Source: Anseranas semipalmata | Taxonomy: Eukaryota; Chordata; Aves; Anseriformes; Anseranatidae | Direction of reading: 5' to 3' | DNA length: 64,000 bases | Assembly: GCA_013399115.1 (NCBI GenBank) | Contig: VXAA01003926.1 | Coordinates: forward strand, 303,105-367,104 | Shown: positions 13,501 through 26,528 of the stretch, in pieces | Layout of the letters: the number at the start of each line of letters is the position of its first letter | Position numbering within the stretch: the first letter of the stretch is position 1 | The notes under the pieces: generated by a model | What the model saw: only the letters and a program-made list of their open reading frames with translations | What the model was told of the DNA's origin: nothing | Database searches by the model: none | Made by a program: the position numbers and the translations under genes

Positions 13501-16500
13501 TACTGTATAGTATGGCTACAGTACCTAAAAAGTACCAGGAGAGGAAAGTTGGGTTGATCAGGAAATAGATGTTCTGCAACCCATTGAGGATCACGTGTAT
13601 ATATGTGTATGTATGTATGTGTATACACACACACACACACATATAGATACATATGCCCAGCCTTTTGGAAGAGAGACATTTTCTTCTCGGTGATCTCTTA
13701 AATTTACCTCCTGACTTCTATTAGCAAAGCAAAAGGAGGAGAAAAAAAAAAAAAAAAAAAACTAAAAAGGCAACATGGACATTTAGAGCAAAATCCAAGA
13801 AGAATGCAGCTCCTCAATACAATGGAAAATGCCTGTTTCTAAAACTACAGCTTCCCAGCAACAGGTACGGACTGAGTACGAAAGGTTAATAATACTCCAT
13901 GCAGAGTATTGTTAAAGCATGAAGAGACAGTCAGCATTTCCTGGCTGCCATTTCCAGCCTTATTATTGAATTACTTGCTTTAGAGCTATGGCCATTAGCA
14001 AAGAGAGATTAAGAAATGCCTATTTGACTGAAAAGTGATGTGGTCTGGCATTTGAGCAGGGAACTGTGACTGCTAAGAACCACTCTTCATTCTCAATGAC
14101 TCACTACAAGAGCTTGGGAAAAATGTGGAGACCAGCACGCCTGAATGTATCATTTAGCTTTGGGCAAGCGAAATGAGACAACTTGGCCCCAGATATTCTA
14201 ATACGAAACTACAGCACAAAAATCAATGAGTGATACTCGGTCTCTCCAAATATTAAGCTCTGAACACAAATTGTGCATCAGAAGTTTCTGAGAAGTCTGT
14301 TCTTTGTTTCCCATATCCTCTCCTGTAACTTACGTGTTACAAGATTTCTTTCCCTTGGAATATATCCATGTGTCTTAGATTAATTCATTAGTGACTGTGA
14401 GGCATCTGCAGGCCCTCAAGCTCCATGGAAAACCATCCCAATTTGGCATGTTTTCCATTCCACCATTTCAGGATGAAGAAAATGCTCGGATTATAGCATT
14501 TTATAAATTGGTGAAAAAAGGACTGGAACTCTCTCCTTCTGCCTGGAATTCCAATAAAGACATTAATAAGTTACCGCTATTAGTACAGTACTTCTGACAA
14601 TCAAATTAGTCTCTTAGTCCCTTGTTACCTACTGCCATCTTTCCACCTCAGCCCAGTCATGCACAAACCATCAGGTCTACTCCATGTATCCATATGATCT
14701 GCCTGTCACTCCTAAACACTCTGCTGTGGACAGCTTACAGTAGAAACGTAAAAAAGAAAGAAAACACCAATAAAAAAAAAGGATGCATGAGCAAAGAAAA
14801 TGATCTCCCTTCCAACAATCCATTTTCTGATCATCTTCTGGATCAAAGCATATAGCCTCCTGCTTTACCAGGAAAGAAGAAACACTACCTCCTCTTAGGG
14901 ATGCGACGAACAACTCCCTTATTTTTATGAAGCATTTCTCCCCTTGTCCCTGCCAGACAAGGACATCCTTACATGTTTGACAAAGACTACAAACAGGGGA
15001 AGACAAGCTGCTCAGATATCTTGGTTGGATGCTTGGAGAATGCCAGCCTGCAATTTCCCCATAGCATGTTCAGATCTTGACCATCGTCCTCTTGAGGCTT
15101 TCCTTCTTCATGAACACAAAATCTCTGCATGTCTGCTGGACTGAGAAGGCATTTGGGACAGAGACGTTCCCCCTGTTAGGGAAAGGAAACTTCTAAAAGG
15201 AGAACTGCAGTAGTGACTTCTAATAATAAGATACGCTCTCAAGACTGGAAACCAGCAGCAAGACCAAGCCTATTTTGCTTTAAAACAGGACATCCGATGA
15301 TTCTGAAAAAGGAAAGGGAAAGGGTCACCACCTGGGCAAATGGCCATGAGTGATGCATACTGAGTCAAGCCTAGGGGAAGGTTACTCCTTAAATTTGCTG
15401 GTGTGTGCCTTCCCGAGTCCTAAGTATCAGCTACTGCTAGAGAGAAGATACTAAGACATACAGAGCTTTGGACTGATCCAGTATATCAGTTCTCATATTC
15501 TTGCACTGGAAGGATGGGATTTTTGAATTTTGTTACTGCATTGTGTTTAACAATGACTACAATAGAACAGTGAATGTACTATAGGATGACTCAACCATGC
15601 TCCTGCCCTTAAAGCGGACACAGAGGAGGAAGGAAATTAAGTACTAGTGTGAACATGACATTCATTAAAGAGGGATGTTGAGAGAAATATGGTCAGTGCA
15701 CGGCCTTGAGCTTTCACTGAGGCGCCATGCAGATGGGAATGTTAAAGATAACCAGAAGCTGTAAATAATGAGAGAAAGGGGCCCCTCTCATGGGCAGAAG
15801 AGACAAGGTTTCCTTCAAGGAAACAAAGGAATGTGAGGGAGGCTATGGACAGCCCTAGTTATGCTAGGGGGAAGCCAAAGGACTGCTGCGGACTGGTCTT
15901 AGCAGTTTCTAGAGACAGTCTGTCTTCATGGATTGATGTAATAAAAAAAATTGAAGGCAAATAGAAAGGAAAGCAAAGTGGGGTTCTTTGCCATCCTTCG
16001 CTGAATGGCCTTTAACCAGCCAATGTGGTATCACAGGCACCGGTCTACTTAGCAGTATCCTGTGTATAGGTGAACTCACCTAGCAATTACCAGACTACTG
16101 GAGTTTTGTAAAAGCAAGCTTTCGTAACTGTATAAACGCTACTTCGCTGTCAGTTTTAATAAGGAGCTGCTACTGACCCTCAGGATCAATTTAAATCCCA
16201 GCACAAACCAGGACGTGGCAACTACAGATTTCCATTTTGTGCGCAGAGCCCCGAGGGAGGCAGAAGGAAGCTGCGCTGGCACGCCTGCCATCGATGCCTC
16301 CCCACGGGAGCCTCTCCGAAGTACTTGCAGGTGAGCAGCAACCTCGCTGCGAGAGCACTGATTTCTCCAGGGCTTTTCCCATCTTCTACCACAGCTTGCT
16401 TTCTTTTCCTGTACGCCGATGCACCTGCCTCTTCCATGTGTGTCCTGTACTGCTCCTCTCAAGGTGTGTAAACCACCCACTGCTTTATACCTGCTTTCTC

Positions 16501-17850
16501 CTGGGTTATAAATGCAAAGAGGAATGCTGAGTGTCAAAGCACAGGGCATATTAAGGGCACTGACTCTTGTACCATAAACATAGTCATGAGTATGAAATTA
16601 CAACACATTAAGAGCAGCTATTCCAGTTCTATTTAATCCTAGATAAAGTAAAATGATTCCAGGGAAAATAAGTTTCTTGATATGGACATTATATAACTAA
16701 TTCTTTCTCTGCAGTCAGGGCATAAGAAAAATTTGCAGTATCATCCTGCTTCTCTCTCATTGCGTGGCAGTACAAACAAGAATTAATAGCCTTCCCAGGG
16801 ATTAAAAAGGCTGAGCTCCAAAAGTGAAATGGAACAAAAGCAGGATCCAAACAAACAATTTAAAGGCTTCAGAAAACAAAGGAAAAATACACGTACAGTG
16901 ATAAGAGTTTGCAAGTTATCTTCTACAGAATATTTACAGAGGACTCCATCTCTATAAACATTACTCTGTTTTGAAGACTTGTAACAACTCACTTTAATGA
17001 CACTGTTAATGAGACCAAATAATGGTTTCTTGCTTTGTGTCTGCTTACAGCTGAAAAAGGTCAGCGAGTGGTGTGGGAATAGCACATTGAGCACTCCCAG
17101 CATTTGGTACCGAGAAGCGATAATGTTCTAACACACCTCTGCGTGATGCGCGTCTGACCAAGGAAAGCAACAGCAGTTCTCCCACACAAATAGTCAGCCA
17201 GTCTGAATGCTTAGCAAAAGATCTAAAAAGCCTACAGCTGGAAATGGAAACTGGGACTCCTGAAAGTCTCTACTTTGATATCACAAACAACCACAAAACC
17301 AGAAGAGAAGCCTTTGTTCTGGAACTCATTCTTCATACCAGTTTCCAGCTATGCTCCAGCTGGAAAGCTGCAAGATCTAACCTCTTGAGCTGCTAAGAGA
17401 AGCATTTGCAAGCACATACTCTCCCTCCCAGCTCCAATAAGAGACTCTGAATTGCAATGTATGCAGGTGATGGTGGTTTTTGTACTCTCTTTTCCCTCAG
17501 ACCCCATTTCAGCCATCCTCTGTTGAAAATATTTCCAGTGTCTATTACAGCTTGGAGATTCTCCCAAGTACCACTGAAATGAAATGGACAAAACAAAGCC
17601 AGTGAATCTCACTGCCAAGAGCAGGGCTGTGAAGACACATCTACATTCCATGAGAAGCATGCCAGCAAATCACACCGTCTTCCCAGAATTACCCCGAAAC
17701 CAGTTAGGGCACTGATAAAGGTGTTGCTGTAGCAACACAGCTTTCTCTGAGACAGCTACACAACGTCCTCAGCATCCACGAGGTGATTTTCAATTTATGC
17801 TGAGCTCCACGCCGCTGAGGCTACACCTGACTTTGTAGAATATCTGAATA
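10586..17850. other. Intergenic region without recognisable genes
   Basis: Mostly unique sequence. A TG/TATG/AC alternating tract lies at 13594-13653 and a 20-base A run at 13742-13761. Open frames here are under 140 codons, have no matching strand or splice pattern, and resemble nothing I know. An AP-1-type word occurs at 12576-12585 and 15358-15367. Confidence 0.6.
13594..13653. repeat. Alternating purine-pyrimidine microsatellite (TG, TATG, then AC)
   Basis: GTGTATATATGTGTATGTATGT-type sequence runs directly into GTATACACACACACACACAC and ATATAGATACATATG. The TG and AC halves are complementary, so the tract could form a hairpin or Z-DNA as well as vary in length. Confidence 0.85.
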
Positions 17851-17953
17851 ATTTAGGTTGCAAGTAGCCTCTGGAGGTCATCTGGTCCGCCCCCTAGTTC
17901 AAAGCGGGGCCAGCTTTGAAGTTACACCACCCTGGAGAGAGCCTTGTCTCCAG
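17851..17953 (-). mobile_element. Short degraded CR1 LINE relic
   Basis: On the + strand it contains CCTCTGGAGGTCATCTGGTC, then TTCAAAGCGGGGCCAGCTTTG and GCCTTGTCTCCAG. These match, with changes, the reverse complement of the CR1 3' region (GGTCATCTAGTCCAACC, CAAAGCAGGGCCAACTT). Only about 100 bases remain. Confidence 0.75.
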
Positions 17954-18325
17954 CTACTGCTTTATAAAGTAGTCTAGACATGACTCTGTGAGCTGCGGCT
18001 ATCGCAGCAGAGTGGAGCATGAGATAGCTGTAACCTTACAACAGCTCTGCAGAACTGGTGTGGCAGGCAGAGACCAGAAGCTGTCTTAGCACTGAAGCTG
18101 TCTTCCCTGGTGCCAGCGGCACAGCAGCTAGCAGAGCCCTCTGCATCCACTTGTGAGACAAACTTACCGGCAACCAGGTCGAGACATTGCTTTTTTGAAT
18201 GGAAAACTGCTTCTGCACAAGTCAAGTGCATTCCTTCTATTCACTACAAGGAAGAGGATTTCAGTCCCTGGTTTTGGGCTATAGTAAACATGCATGGTGG
18301 GCAGCTGCAGACATCCCTTAAGAGT

Positions 18326-18518
18326 TAATCCCTGTAATAGCCTTTGTGAATCTAACTGCAACGATCAAGTGGTATTGAACATAACTAATATACCCGGAGG
18401 GTGCATGTTAGATTAACAGGATTACCTGCTGCTGATGGTAATGCTACAATGGTTTAATCCGGTACTTCTCTGAAGAACAGAAGGTACTTTCTAAAGGTGG
18501 GTAAATATTTGTTAATCC
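18326..18518. promoter_or_regulatory. Cluster of four TAATCC (OTX/PITX/CRX-type) sites
   Basis: TAATCC occurs at 18326-18331, 18455-18460 and 18513-18518 on the + strand and as GGATTA at 18419-18424. This is the core bound by bicoid-type homeodomain proteins. It lies about 8.6 kb upstream of the KDM3A promoter in otherwise ordinary sequence. An enhancer role is inferred only from the clustering. Confidence 0.35.
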
Positions 18519-20869
18519 CAGAAAGAAAGATGAAAGTGCAAAGAGGTTCAGTAATAAAGCCAGTCCCACACCGTGAGCCAGTAGCAACATCCCTAGGCGC
18601 ATGCTCTAACCCATTTGTAAGCCATCAGACATTACGACCTGCTCATAAAGTCCTAACAATTACAGCACATCCTGGTTTCTTATGCTAACAGCCTGCTTAT
18701 AACGCAATACTTCTGTTGCTAGTTAAGCTTCCATTTTCTCTACTCACTTTTTGTTAACTTGGAAAGTCAACACAAAATATATTTGGGGAGCAAACATATA
18801 GGTTAAGATGGTAAACCTGGAAAAGGTTCCTTCCTTTGCACTGTAGCATGTCTAACACACTGTGCTAAGGAACAGTCACATGTAGGAATTCTGAACCACT
18901 TATAATTTATTCGATGTCTTTTATAGCCTGCGTTCATAAATGACTATTTTGCACTCTTTGTGTACAAACAATAGATGTGTTTAAAATATTCTGATAAAAT
19001 AATTAACTTTAAGATTAATGCTTTCTCTTTTTCCCTCTGTAAAAGATCTTTTATGGCCACAACCAATTCCTGTGACTCCAGTCTCTAGAACTGGACATTT
19101 AGAACATTATTTTTCTAATATTCCTAAGGTCATTTCTACTACGGGAAAACTGTGAACCCTGAAAATATGTTGTATTGCTCATTAGTGTCTCATACCAACA
19201 TTCACTGGCAGTAGCTTTCAGTAAAGAAGAGAATGAATTCAATGCCTTCTTAATTCAGGCAACAATGTCTAAACCTCGGAGTAGCACAGACTTCATCCCA
19301 CCTTATGTTAGTATCTAGTTCAGCATTTACTCTAAACGAAAGGGTGGAGTGTAAGTCAATAATCAGAAACCTCCAGAGAAGATGAGGAAGATGAGACATC
19401 CCTAGGGGTTGATTTGTCCCACTTATTCTAGCCACCTATTTTAGTATGGATCTCCTTCTGGAGACGCTTCTCTTCACTCAATACAGAGTGTGCCCAGACA
19501 ACTAGATGCCTGCTGGCAGACGAAGTTTGTTAAATGTCTATTTTTCTGTATTGGCAGCTTGTGACCTACATGTTACACAAAGTGAGACACATCCTATGTC
19601 TGCTGCAACCGAGGCATAACTGCTAATCATCTCTGTGGTGCGAGTCAGGGAAACTAACACCTGGCATGCAACCATGCCTTCTAAAATTCAAGCCACACCT
19701 TATTGTTTAGGTGTCCAAGTTTGCTGGACAACAGAGAGAGCCCGGAGTGACTTGGAGGTACCTCCTACATGCTCATTAGAAAACTACAACTGTACATTTT
19801 GTTCTGTGGTGATTTATGCATGGGAAATAAGAGTTAGAAGCAGCACTAGGAGCCTGTGCTACAGCACAAGTTCCTCTGCAAAGAAAATTGGGAAATGTAG
19901 TTTCCTTTTTTTTTTTTTTTGAGAACTGCAGTTTAGTAATCATGCTAGTAAGTGTGTTAGATATTAGGAAGCAACAGAAGTTCAATTTTGACTTCTTATG
20001 CTTTTTAGAAGAGATAAGAGACAAGACAGCTTACAATCTGCCTTTTGGAGAAGACAGGATTGACATACGGTCTCTTAAAAAACATGGATGAAATTCCTGG
20101 TTTCACCAGAGTCAGGATTTTGCTTTAAATCTATTGTTTTAATCTCAGGCACAAATCTCTACTGCCAAAATCTACTGCTAGGAGAATAGGCATTGTTGTC
20201 TTTGACAACTGTGAAGAGAGAAGATTAGGGAAACCGTTCGTTTTACTGACACGCAATTGATGTGGGAAGCTCTACAGCGAGAAGTAGGAAATTACTGAGT
20301 GTTCTACAGCACGAAATACAGCAAAGCACATCATAATTACCAGCTCCAGTATCAACGCCCAGCTGCACCGCAGGCTTCAGCGTGGAACCCCGTTGCTGTC
20401 CCTCAGACCTGGCCAGGGCTCCCCTCCGCTGGGCCATGGGACTGAAAGCATCGCAGCGAGCCTGTAGCTCACAGCTGCACCTCAGCTGCTGAGCACTTGC
20501 GGGGCCTATTTCCATGTCCGGGCTGGGACTGTGGGGAAGGTGGAAGCTCCTCCAAAGGGACAGCGGTGTCAGCCACGTTGTTGCTTTGAATATATTTGAC
20601 TCAAAATCTCTACTTGCACTTATATATTATTTTTTGCATCGTCCCTTTATCTGCAAAAGGTGACTCAATCCTGGTTTAATATTAAACATCTTCTGGGAAA
20701 AAAATTCTTAGCAGCTGCTTCGCAATTATGCTTTTTTCCTCCCTGGCATTAGGGAGTGTAAACACTTATTAAAGTTTAAAAGGAAATGTGAAGATTAAAA
20801 TAATGTTTAATTAGCAGCTCATCATCTTTCAGGTGCACAACACAAAGCAATTCATAAGAATCATAGATT

Positions 20870-20995
20870 CAAGAATGATTATTGTTATCCCCATCTCAGA
20901 GAGAAATGAGGTGGATTAAATTATCTGCCTAATGACACACTTAGTGTTAGCTTCCAGATCTGGCTCCCAGTTCTGTGCTCTACCAACTAGGTCAC
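20870..20995 (-). mobile_element. MIR-like ancient SINE relic
   Basis: TTGTTATCCCCATCTCAGAG, TAATGACACACTTAGTG and CTTCCAGATCTGGCTCCC followed by GTGCTCTACCAACTAG match the order of the reverse-complement MIR blocks (ATCCCCATTTTACAGATG, GTCACACAGCTAGTAAG, GAACCCAGG, GCTCTTAACCAC). Confidence 0.55.
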
Positions 20996-23900
20996 ATTTA
21001 GAAATCTACAGTTTCAAAGTATTCCCAGTTCTTCTATATTCACCAATAGCTGGGGTTGTTATATTTCTCCCCCTTTTTTTTTTTTTTTTTAAGCGGTACT
21101 GAAGCTAATAGCATTATCTTGTATTTGTTAACATTGTATCAGCACCACACACAGAATTTCCAGAAAAAAACTATTTCTCATTTGACCCTTGACATTAAAA
21201 AATCCCGTATTTTCCTGCTGGAATCAGAGTTACTACCCTAGTACTTAAAACACCTCACACTCTCTATGGAAAAACCCAAAGCCCCAGTTCAAGGGGCAGC
21301 TGTTAAGCGGCAGGATGCAAGAACTAGAGTCAAGAAAGTCAGCATCCTCTGTGGGGAGCAGAAGGATTTACAGGGCACCAGGTAAGATTCAAGCACAAAC
21401 AACATACACATGGTGGGGACCCCTGAGTGCCTTCTTCACATCTGAGTCCAAAGACTGAGCCTCTTTTTAGTGAATATACAATCAAAAACAAGCAAAGTTC
21501 TTGTCCAAGTTGCACACACTTGTAATTCGCAACAAACATTGCACCTCACTGTGTACCACTTTGTCAATAATTACATCAAATTACCAAGGTTTAAAGCGTC
21601 CCAAATACTTTAAACAGAAGACAGATGTCGTTTGGGAAAAACAAAAATAGCACCACAGATTTTGTCCAAACAATCCTAGGAAAGTATGTAGCAGGCTAGA
21701 TCAATATTAGGAACATTTCTATCAAACAGCCTCGGATTCATTGACCTAACGCCTTGCTGCACCTGCCCAGGAGCCTGAGTTGCCGAAAATTCCTGTCTGA
21801 TCCACAAGGACAAGGTGTACATTTTCTGCCAAGGGAAGAAGCTCGATCACAAGACAGAGTTGTCTGAAAGAGACAGCGGGAAGCACTTTGTCACATACAT
21901 TGAGAACCTCTCTAGCACTGGCAGGGAATGAAGCAATGGCTAACTGGTCTTCACCAACTCTCTGTTACTTCAGTGGTGAAAGAGCCTGGACACTGTTAAG
22001 AAGCAAAATATGAATAACATGGCATGCTTTCAGTTTGTTGTGAGGCTTTGGGAGGCGAAGCTAATTAACAAAGAACAATTTTCCTCAGTTCATTAAATAA
22101 TGTTGCTTACAGTTCATTCCACAACTTGACTCGGCTTTCTCAGCTCGTTGTGTACGTGGGTAGCGATATCACCAAGACATCCCTGCTGCGTCGGGGGTCT
22201 CTAAGATTCGATCCAGCTATATGCATCAAGGTAATATTGATTTGCATTCCTTAATTAAAAAATGATATCCTGAACCCTTTCAGTTATTAACTGACAAGGC
22301 AGGAACACCTGTAGGGAAAGGGCTTTTTTTTTTTCCAGAGAAAAATAAAATCTGTATGTAATTACTAACCACACTTCTTCTGTCTAATGTTTGTTCCTGG
22401 TTATTCTTTAAAGGTTGCTATTGCATCACTCTATCTATGAATACCTGTTTAACTTTAGAATTAATCTGAAAAAAATTAATATGCAGTCCCAATCCCCAGG
22501 CATTACTTTACATCCAATTTAATAATTAAATCATTAAATATTAAATTAATGGTCAATCAAAACATAATAGTCGATCCCGCTTTGGTATCCTAAAAGTCCT
22601 CTCACAATTTCCTGTTCCTACAGTTGTGATAGCAAATCCAAATCTTACTAACTGATCGCTAGCAAAAGCAAATTAGCCTCTGCGGAGGCTATGTATGGCC
22701 GAGTACGTATGGCAATGGGAAAGAGTAAATTCAGCATTCCTTATGGGATTTTTCAATCAGCAAGTAAACTTATTTGTGGAGCATTACAATGCACTTTGTG
22801 TCCAAATATGTGCTTCCCTTAACTTTACACACGGAGAAGATATTAACCAATGTAAGACAAATTATTTTACTTTAACTTATGGTAAAGAGAGAAATATGGA
22901 AAAGAAAAAGAAAAAGAACTAGTTCTGCTAGGCTGCAAAGCTGCTCTGTGTGAGATGCGCTGAGGTAACGTGACCTGAGAAATGAGATCACACAGGCTTT
23001 TATCTTTTCATGCTACAACCAGAGCTGGATTGAATAGGGGTAGTAACCAATCTCCTTCAGCTATCTGAGGAGTAATTAAACTACATTAATTTGGGTGCCA
23101 GTGAATAACAAAACTTCTGGTAGTCTGTTATCGCTCATTCTTTAGCACTAGATTTTAAGACATACTGAGGAAATGAACCCGTTAAGTATCTCCCAAACCC
23201 ACATTTCCAGTTAGCCTGGCTGGCACTGTCGTAGTCTGACTGCACGTGCTTTCATTTGTTATTACATGTCCTTACACCATCATCATTAATCGTGTGAGAA
23301 GGTGAAGTACTTACATTCTTTTTCTGTGCTTGTACAGCCCAGCTTATCCAAGGGGGACTTGGCTGAGAATTCAGAGCTTTAAATGTTGCTATTGTAGAGG
23401 TTTAAGAAAAAACAGTATCCATAAAGTCTGGCACTGACTATTAAGCATCTGTGGTAACTGCATGCAAACTTGTAGGCTTAACCTGGAATGCAGGAGAGCC
23501 TTAAAAAACCAACTGCCCCCATTTATCAGGGAAAACATCTTCGGAGAATATATACGCCTTGCCTCGATAGTTAATCTTAGCTACCAGCCCTACTCTGAAT
23601 AAAATGTCCCCTTCTTGCAAAGTATCTGTAATTAATGATATCAAATACTTTTAGATAGTGGGAGCCCAATTTTCAAGCACAGATATTTGAATAGCATGTC
23701 CAGATTTTATTTGTGAAGAAGTAGGCTTAAATTCCTTAATATGGAAATTTTTCGTCATTGACAGTTACCAAATTGGCTATTGAGTTTTACCACACGTACT
23801 GTTAAATTTAAATTTGTCTTCATCCAAAGCCTCTTGATTTTTTTTTTTTTTCCTAGTGAAATTGGGAACAAGAGAAACCTGCTGTTACTTACTAAATGGT

Positions 23901-26528
23901 GGCTGAAAGAAAGAATTTATTCAAGTGTGTTCTGCACTTAGTGTTTAAAGAGCACCTGTTTGCACAGATTACTCCTTTCTCAAATAGGAGGTAAAGGCTT
24001 ACTTATTAGCACCTCAACCCAGTAGGCAGAGCTGGCTGTAAAAAAATATATTAAAGACTCCTTGCAGGCTGCAAAATGGGTGGAAATCTGCTGCTTTGTA
24101 GTTTAATCATTCTGCATATTTATAGCAACAGTTTGTTTTGCAGATATTTTGAATAGCATTTTGCTCTTCAGATGTATATAAACCAGAGTGAGATACTTGC
24201 ATCTGTGCCATTATCATAGTGATAGTTTGTTTGAAAGCTATTTCTGAACATTTTGATATTTCTATTGGCATACTGTGTGAGTGAGGGTATGCATTTATAC
24301 ATACAATTTTTCTAGTAGATGTAAGTTTTTGTGGAGACCATTGTGAGTAGTGATAAAATAATCAGTTAAAAAAAAAAAAACACAAGTATTTATTTTTCTA
24401 TATTGTATGGTTAAAATCCTGGCTACATGGATTGGGAAATATATTCTAAAATTATGCAACAAATTCATAATGTTTGTAGCAACAATTTAACATTTTACAT
24501 CTTTGAATTCTTGACAGAGGATTTCACTGGTTACCACAAGTTTATATCTTTGAAAGAAGCTGGATAATTTTAAAAAGATATTTGGTCCTGATCTAACTCC
24601 TTCAAGGGATAAAGAAGCCTAGGGAAGCGAAGCAAGTAGCTAATTATCTTCCCTGCTTAAAAATAATAATAATAAAAAAATTAATTCAAGTGGTTTGAGC
24701 TTCTGGTCCCTGGGTTTTGGATACCTCTACTCTTTCAGGACTGAAAGCTTGTTTGCATCCTGAATGCTTGATTATTTATTTATGTATTTACTTTGTCCAG
24801 ACTCCTCTCAACTTGTTCTCTGTCTACTTTGCCATCTTCTCTTTGCTGATTTGTTTTACTTTACATACACTCAGAATGTTGCGTTTTGATCAGATGACTC
24901 TTCTCTTAGCAACCTGCTATTGGCTCATCTGTCATTTCAAAAATGTAAGTCAACCTCAAAAGTGTAAGTTAACTTGCAAGGTCAGTCATGGACTATGTCA
25001 CCCTAGCTACTATCCCGTCCTTGCTCTTTTACTCTTGGCCCTCTAGGCTGGTGTCCTACCAAAACCATGACATTTTCAAACGCTTCCGATCAATGTTCAC
25101 GCTACTCTTTGCACGTGGGAGCTGGTCATCCACAAAACCCACATTGTTGTCTTTCAAATCCCTCCTTAAAGCTTTTCTTCATTATGGTGTCTGCAGAAGA
25201 TTTTTACCATTCGACAACTGGTATGCTGCCAACAGTTAGATCTATTGTACCAACTAATGTTGTTTCTTTATTGCCTAACATTGCTCTTCCTGTATGTATT
25301 AATCAGCTACCCTCTGAGGCAAAGTCTTTTCCATGCATAAAAACTAAGGGCTTTAAACAAGGGGGGTATACAACACACAGTGTAGGATGTATAATACATT
25401 GTATAGCTGCTGTTACAATAGCAAAACAAGTAATTTGGTAGTTTCAAATATAGCTTGCTTTATACAGTATCTTATCACAAGTTCCACCTTGTAGGTCTGG
25501 TGTATATACTAAATATTTAAATCTGCTTTTAAATCTGAGAAGCAAACTTACCTGTTCTTCCTTTCGATGCCTGTTAATGAGTATTTCTCCAGGCTACATG
25601 TTGTTGCTGATGTATTAGACTCATTTTCTATTATCTACTCCTGCTTGTTTGTTTTCCATGCTGAAAATGCTACGGAATGCTAGGTTCATTTCATTGCTAG
25701 GAATCACTGAAGAGGTCTCAAAGTTACCGAGGAATTTGGGCTGCCTGATCTCCATTGTGTGAAGGACAGGAACTCCCTCATCATGGTGAGCAATGAATTT
25801 TTGTGCTTTTGGGTTTCATACATTAATGTGTTTGAATATAGCAGTAGATAAGTGTTCAGTGGAGAGTCCTACAGCAAATTGGTGGGAAAAGCTTTTAAAA
25901 AACAAAAGAACAACAACAAAACACTCAGCACAAGCAGCACTAGCTTGAGAAAATGGCGGAAGAGATCTGACTGTGGTAGGAGCATCCCATCTGCGGCAGA
26001 CAGAGGCAGAGTTGGTGGAGGTTTGGGGCCTGAGAAGTTTCTTGTGATGGGAGGAACCAGAAGAAAACATAAGCTGAACAGTCTCCATTTCCAGTAAGCT
26101 GGATGACTCAGTAGCTGCTTTGCCTTGGGTACTTTCTCCATTTTTGTTCTTCTTCCTCCCACATCACTGGGTAAGAAACTCTTGTGGCGAAAGCTGAGTG
26201 GTGTGTCTTGCTAGGTCACTGCATGATACAATCAGCTTGCTCGTTACCATTTTCTCAGTTTAACTTCTTGGTTTTATGATCTTTTATGATCTTGGCCACA
26301 GTCTTTCATAAGAGCATGTGGATCTGCCATGAAAGGAACGGGGGATCTGAGGTAGCAGAAGCTATTTGCCTTGAGACATGACTACATAAACCACCTCAAC
26401 TACAACTAAAGCACCTCAAGAGCTTGCCATGCCCTCAGGGAACCTCTAGAACATGTTATTCTCCCCCTCGCAACTCCTCCTGTCGCACAGGAGCCAGCCC
26501 TTGCTAGTCCCCCCAGCCTCCAAGGCCG

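Larger units (their letters stand above)
17954..26528. other. Intergenic region upstream of KDM3A, AT-rich with possible regulatory patches
   Basis: No exon seen. It contains the TAATCC cluster, T runs at 19906-19920 and 21074-21090, a perfect octamer ATTTGCAT at 22240-22247 next to TTAATTAA (22251-22258), and AT-rich sequence around 22490-22570. The 24700-25450 part has long + strand open frames, but they are T-rich and hydrophobic through base composition, with no family resemblance. Confidence 0.6.

Noticed and set aside
22185..22225. tRNA-like T-arm (GATTCGATCC)
   Set aside because: No acceptor stem, D-arm or anticodon arm fits around it.
25368..25405. TATACAA...TTGTATA inverted repeat
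   Set aside because: Only seven paired bases of low-complexity AT-rich sequence; not enough for terminal repeats or a structured RNA.
24717..25441. Overlapping + strand open frames with hydrophobic, membrane-like residues
   Set aside because: The composition is explained by T-rich DNA. Three overlapping frames are open, there are no supporting splice sites or conserved motifs, and no known family fits.
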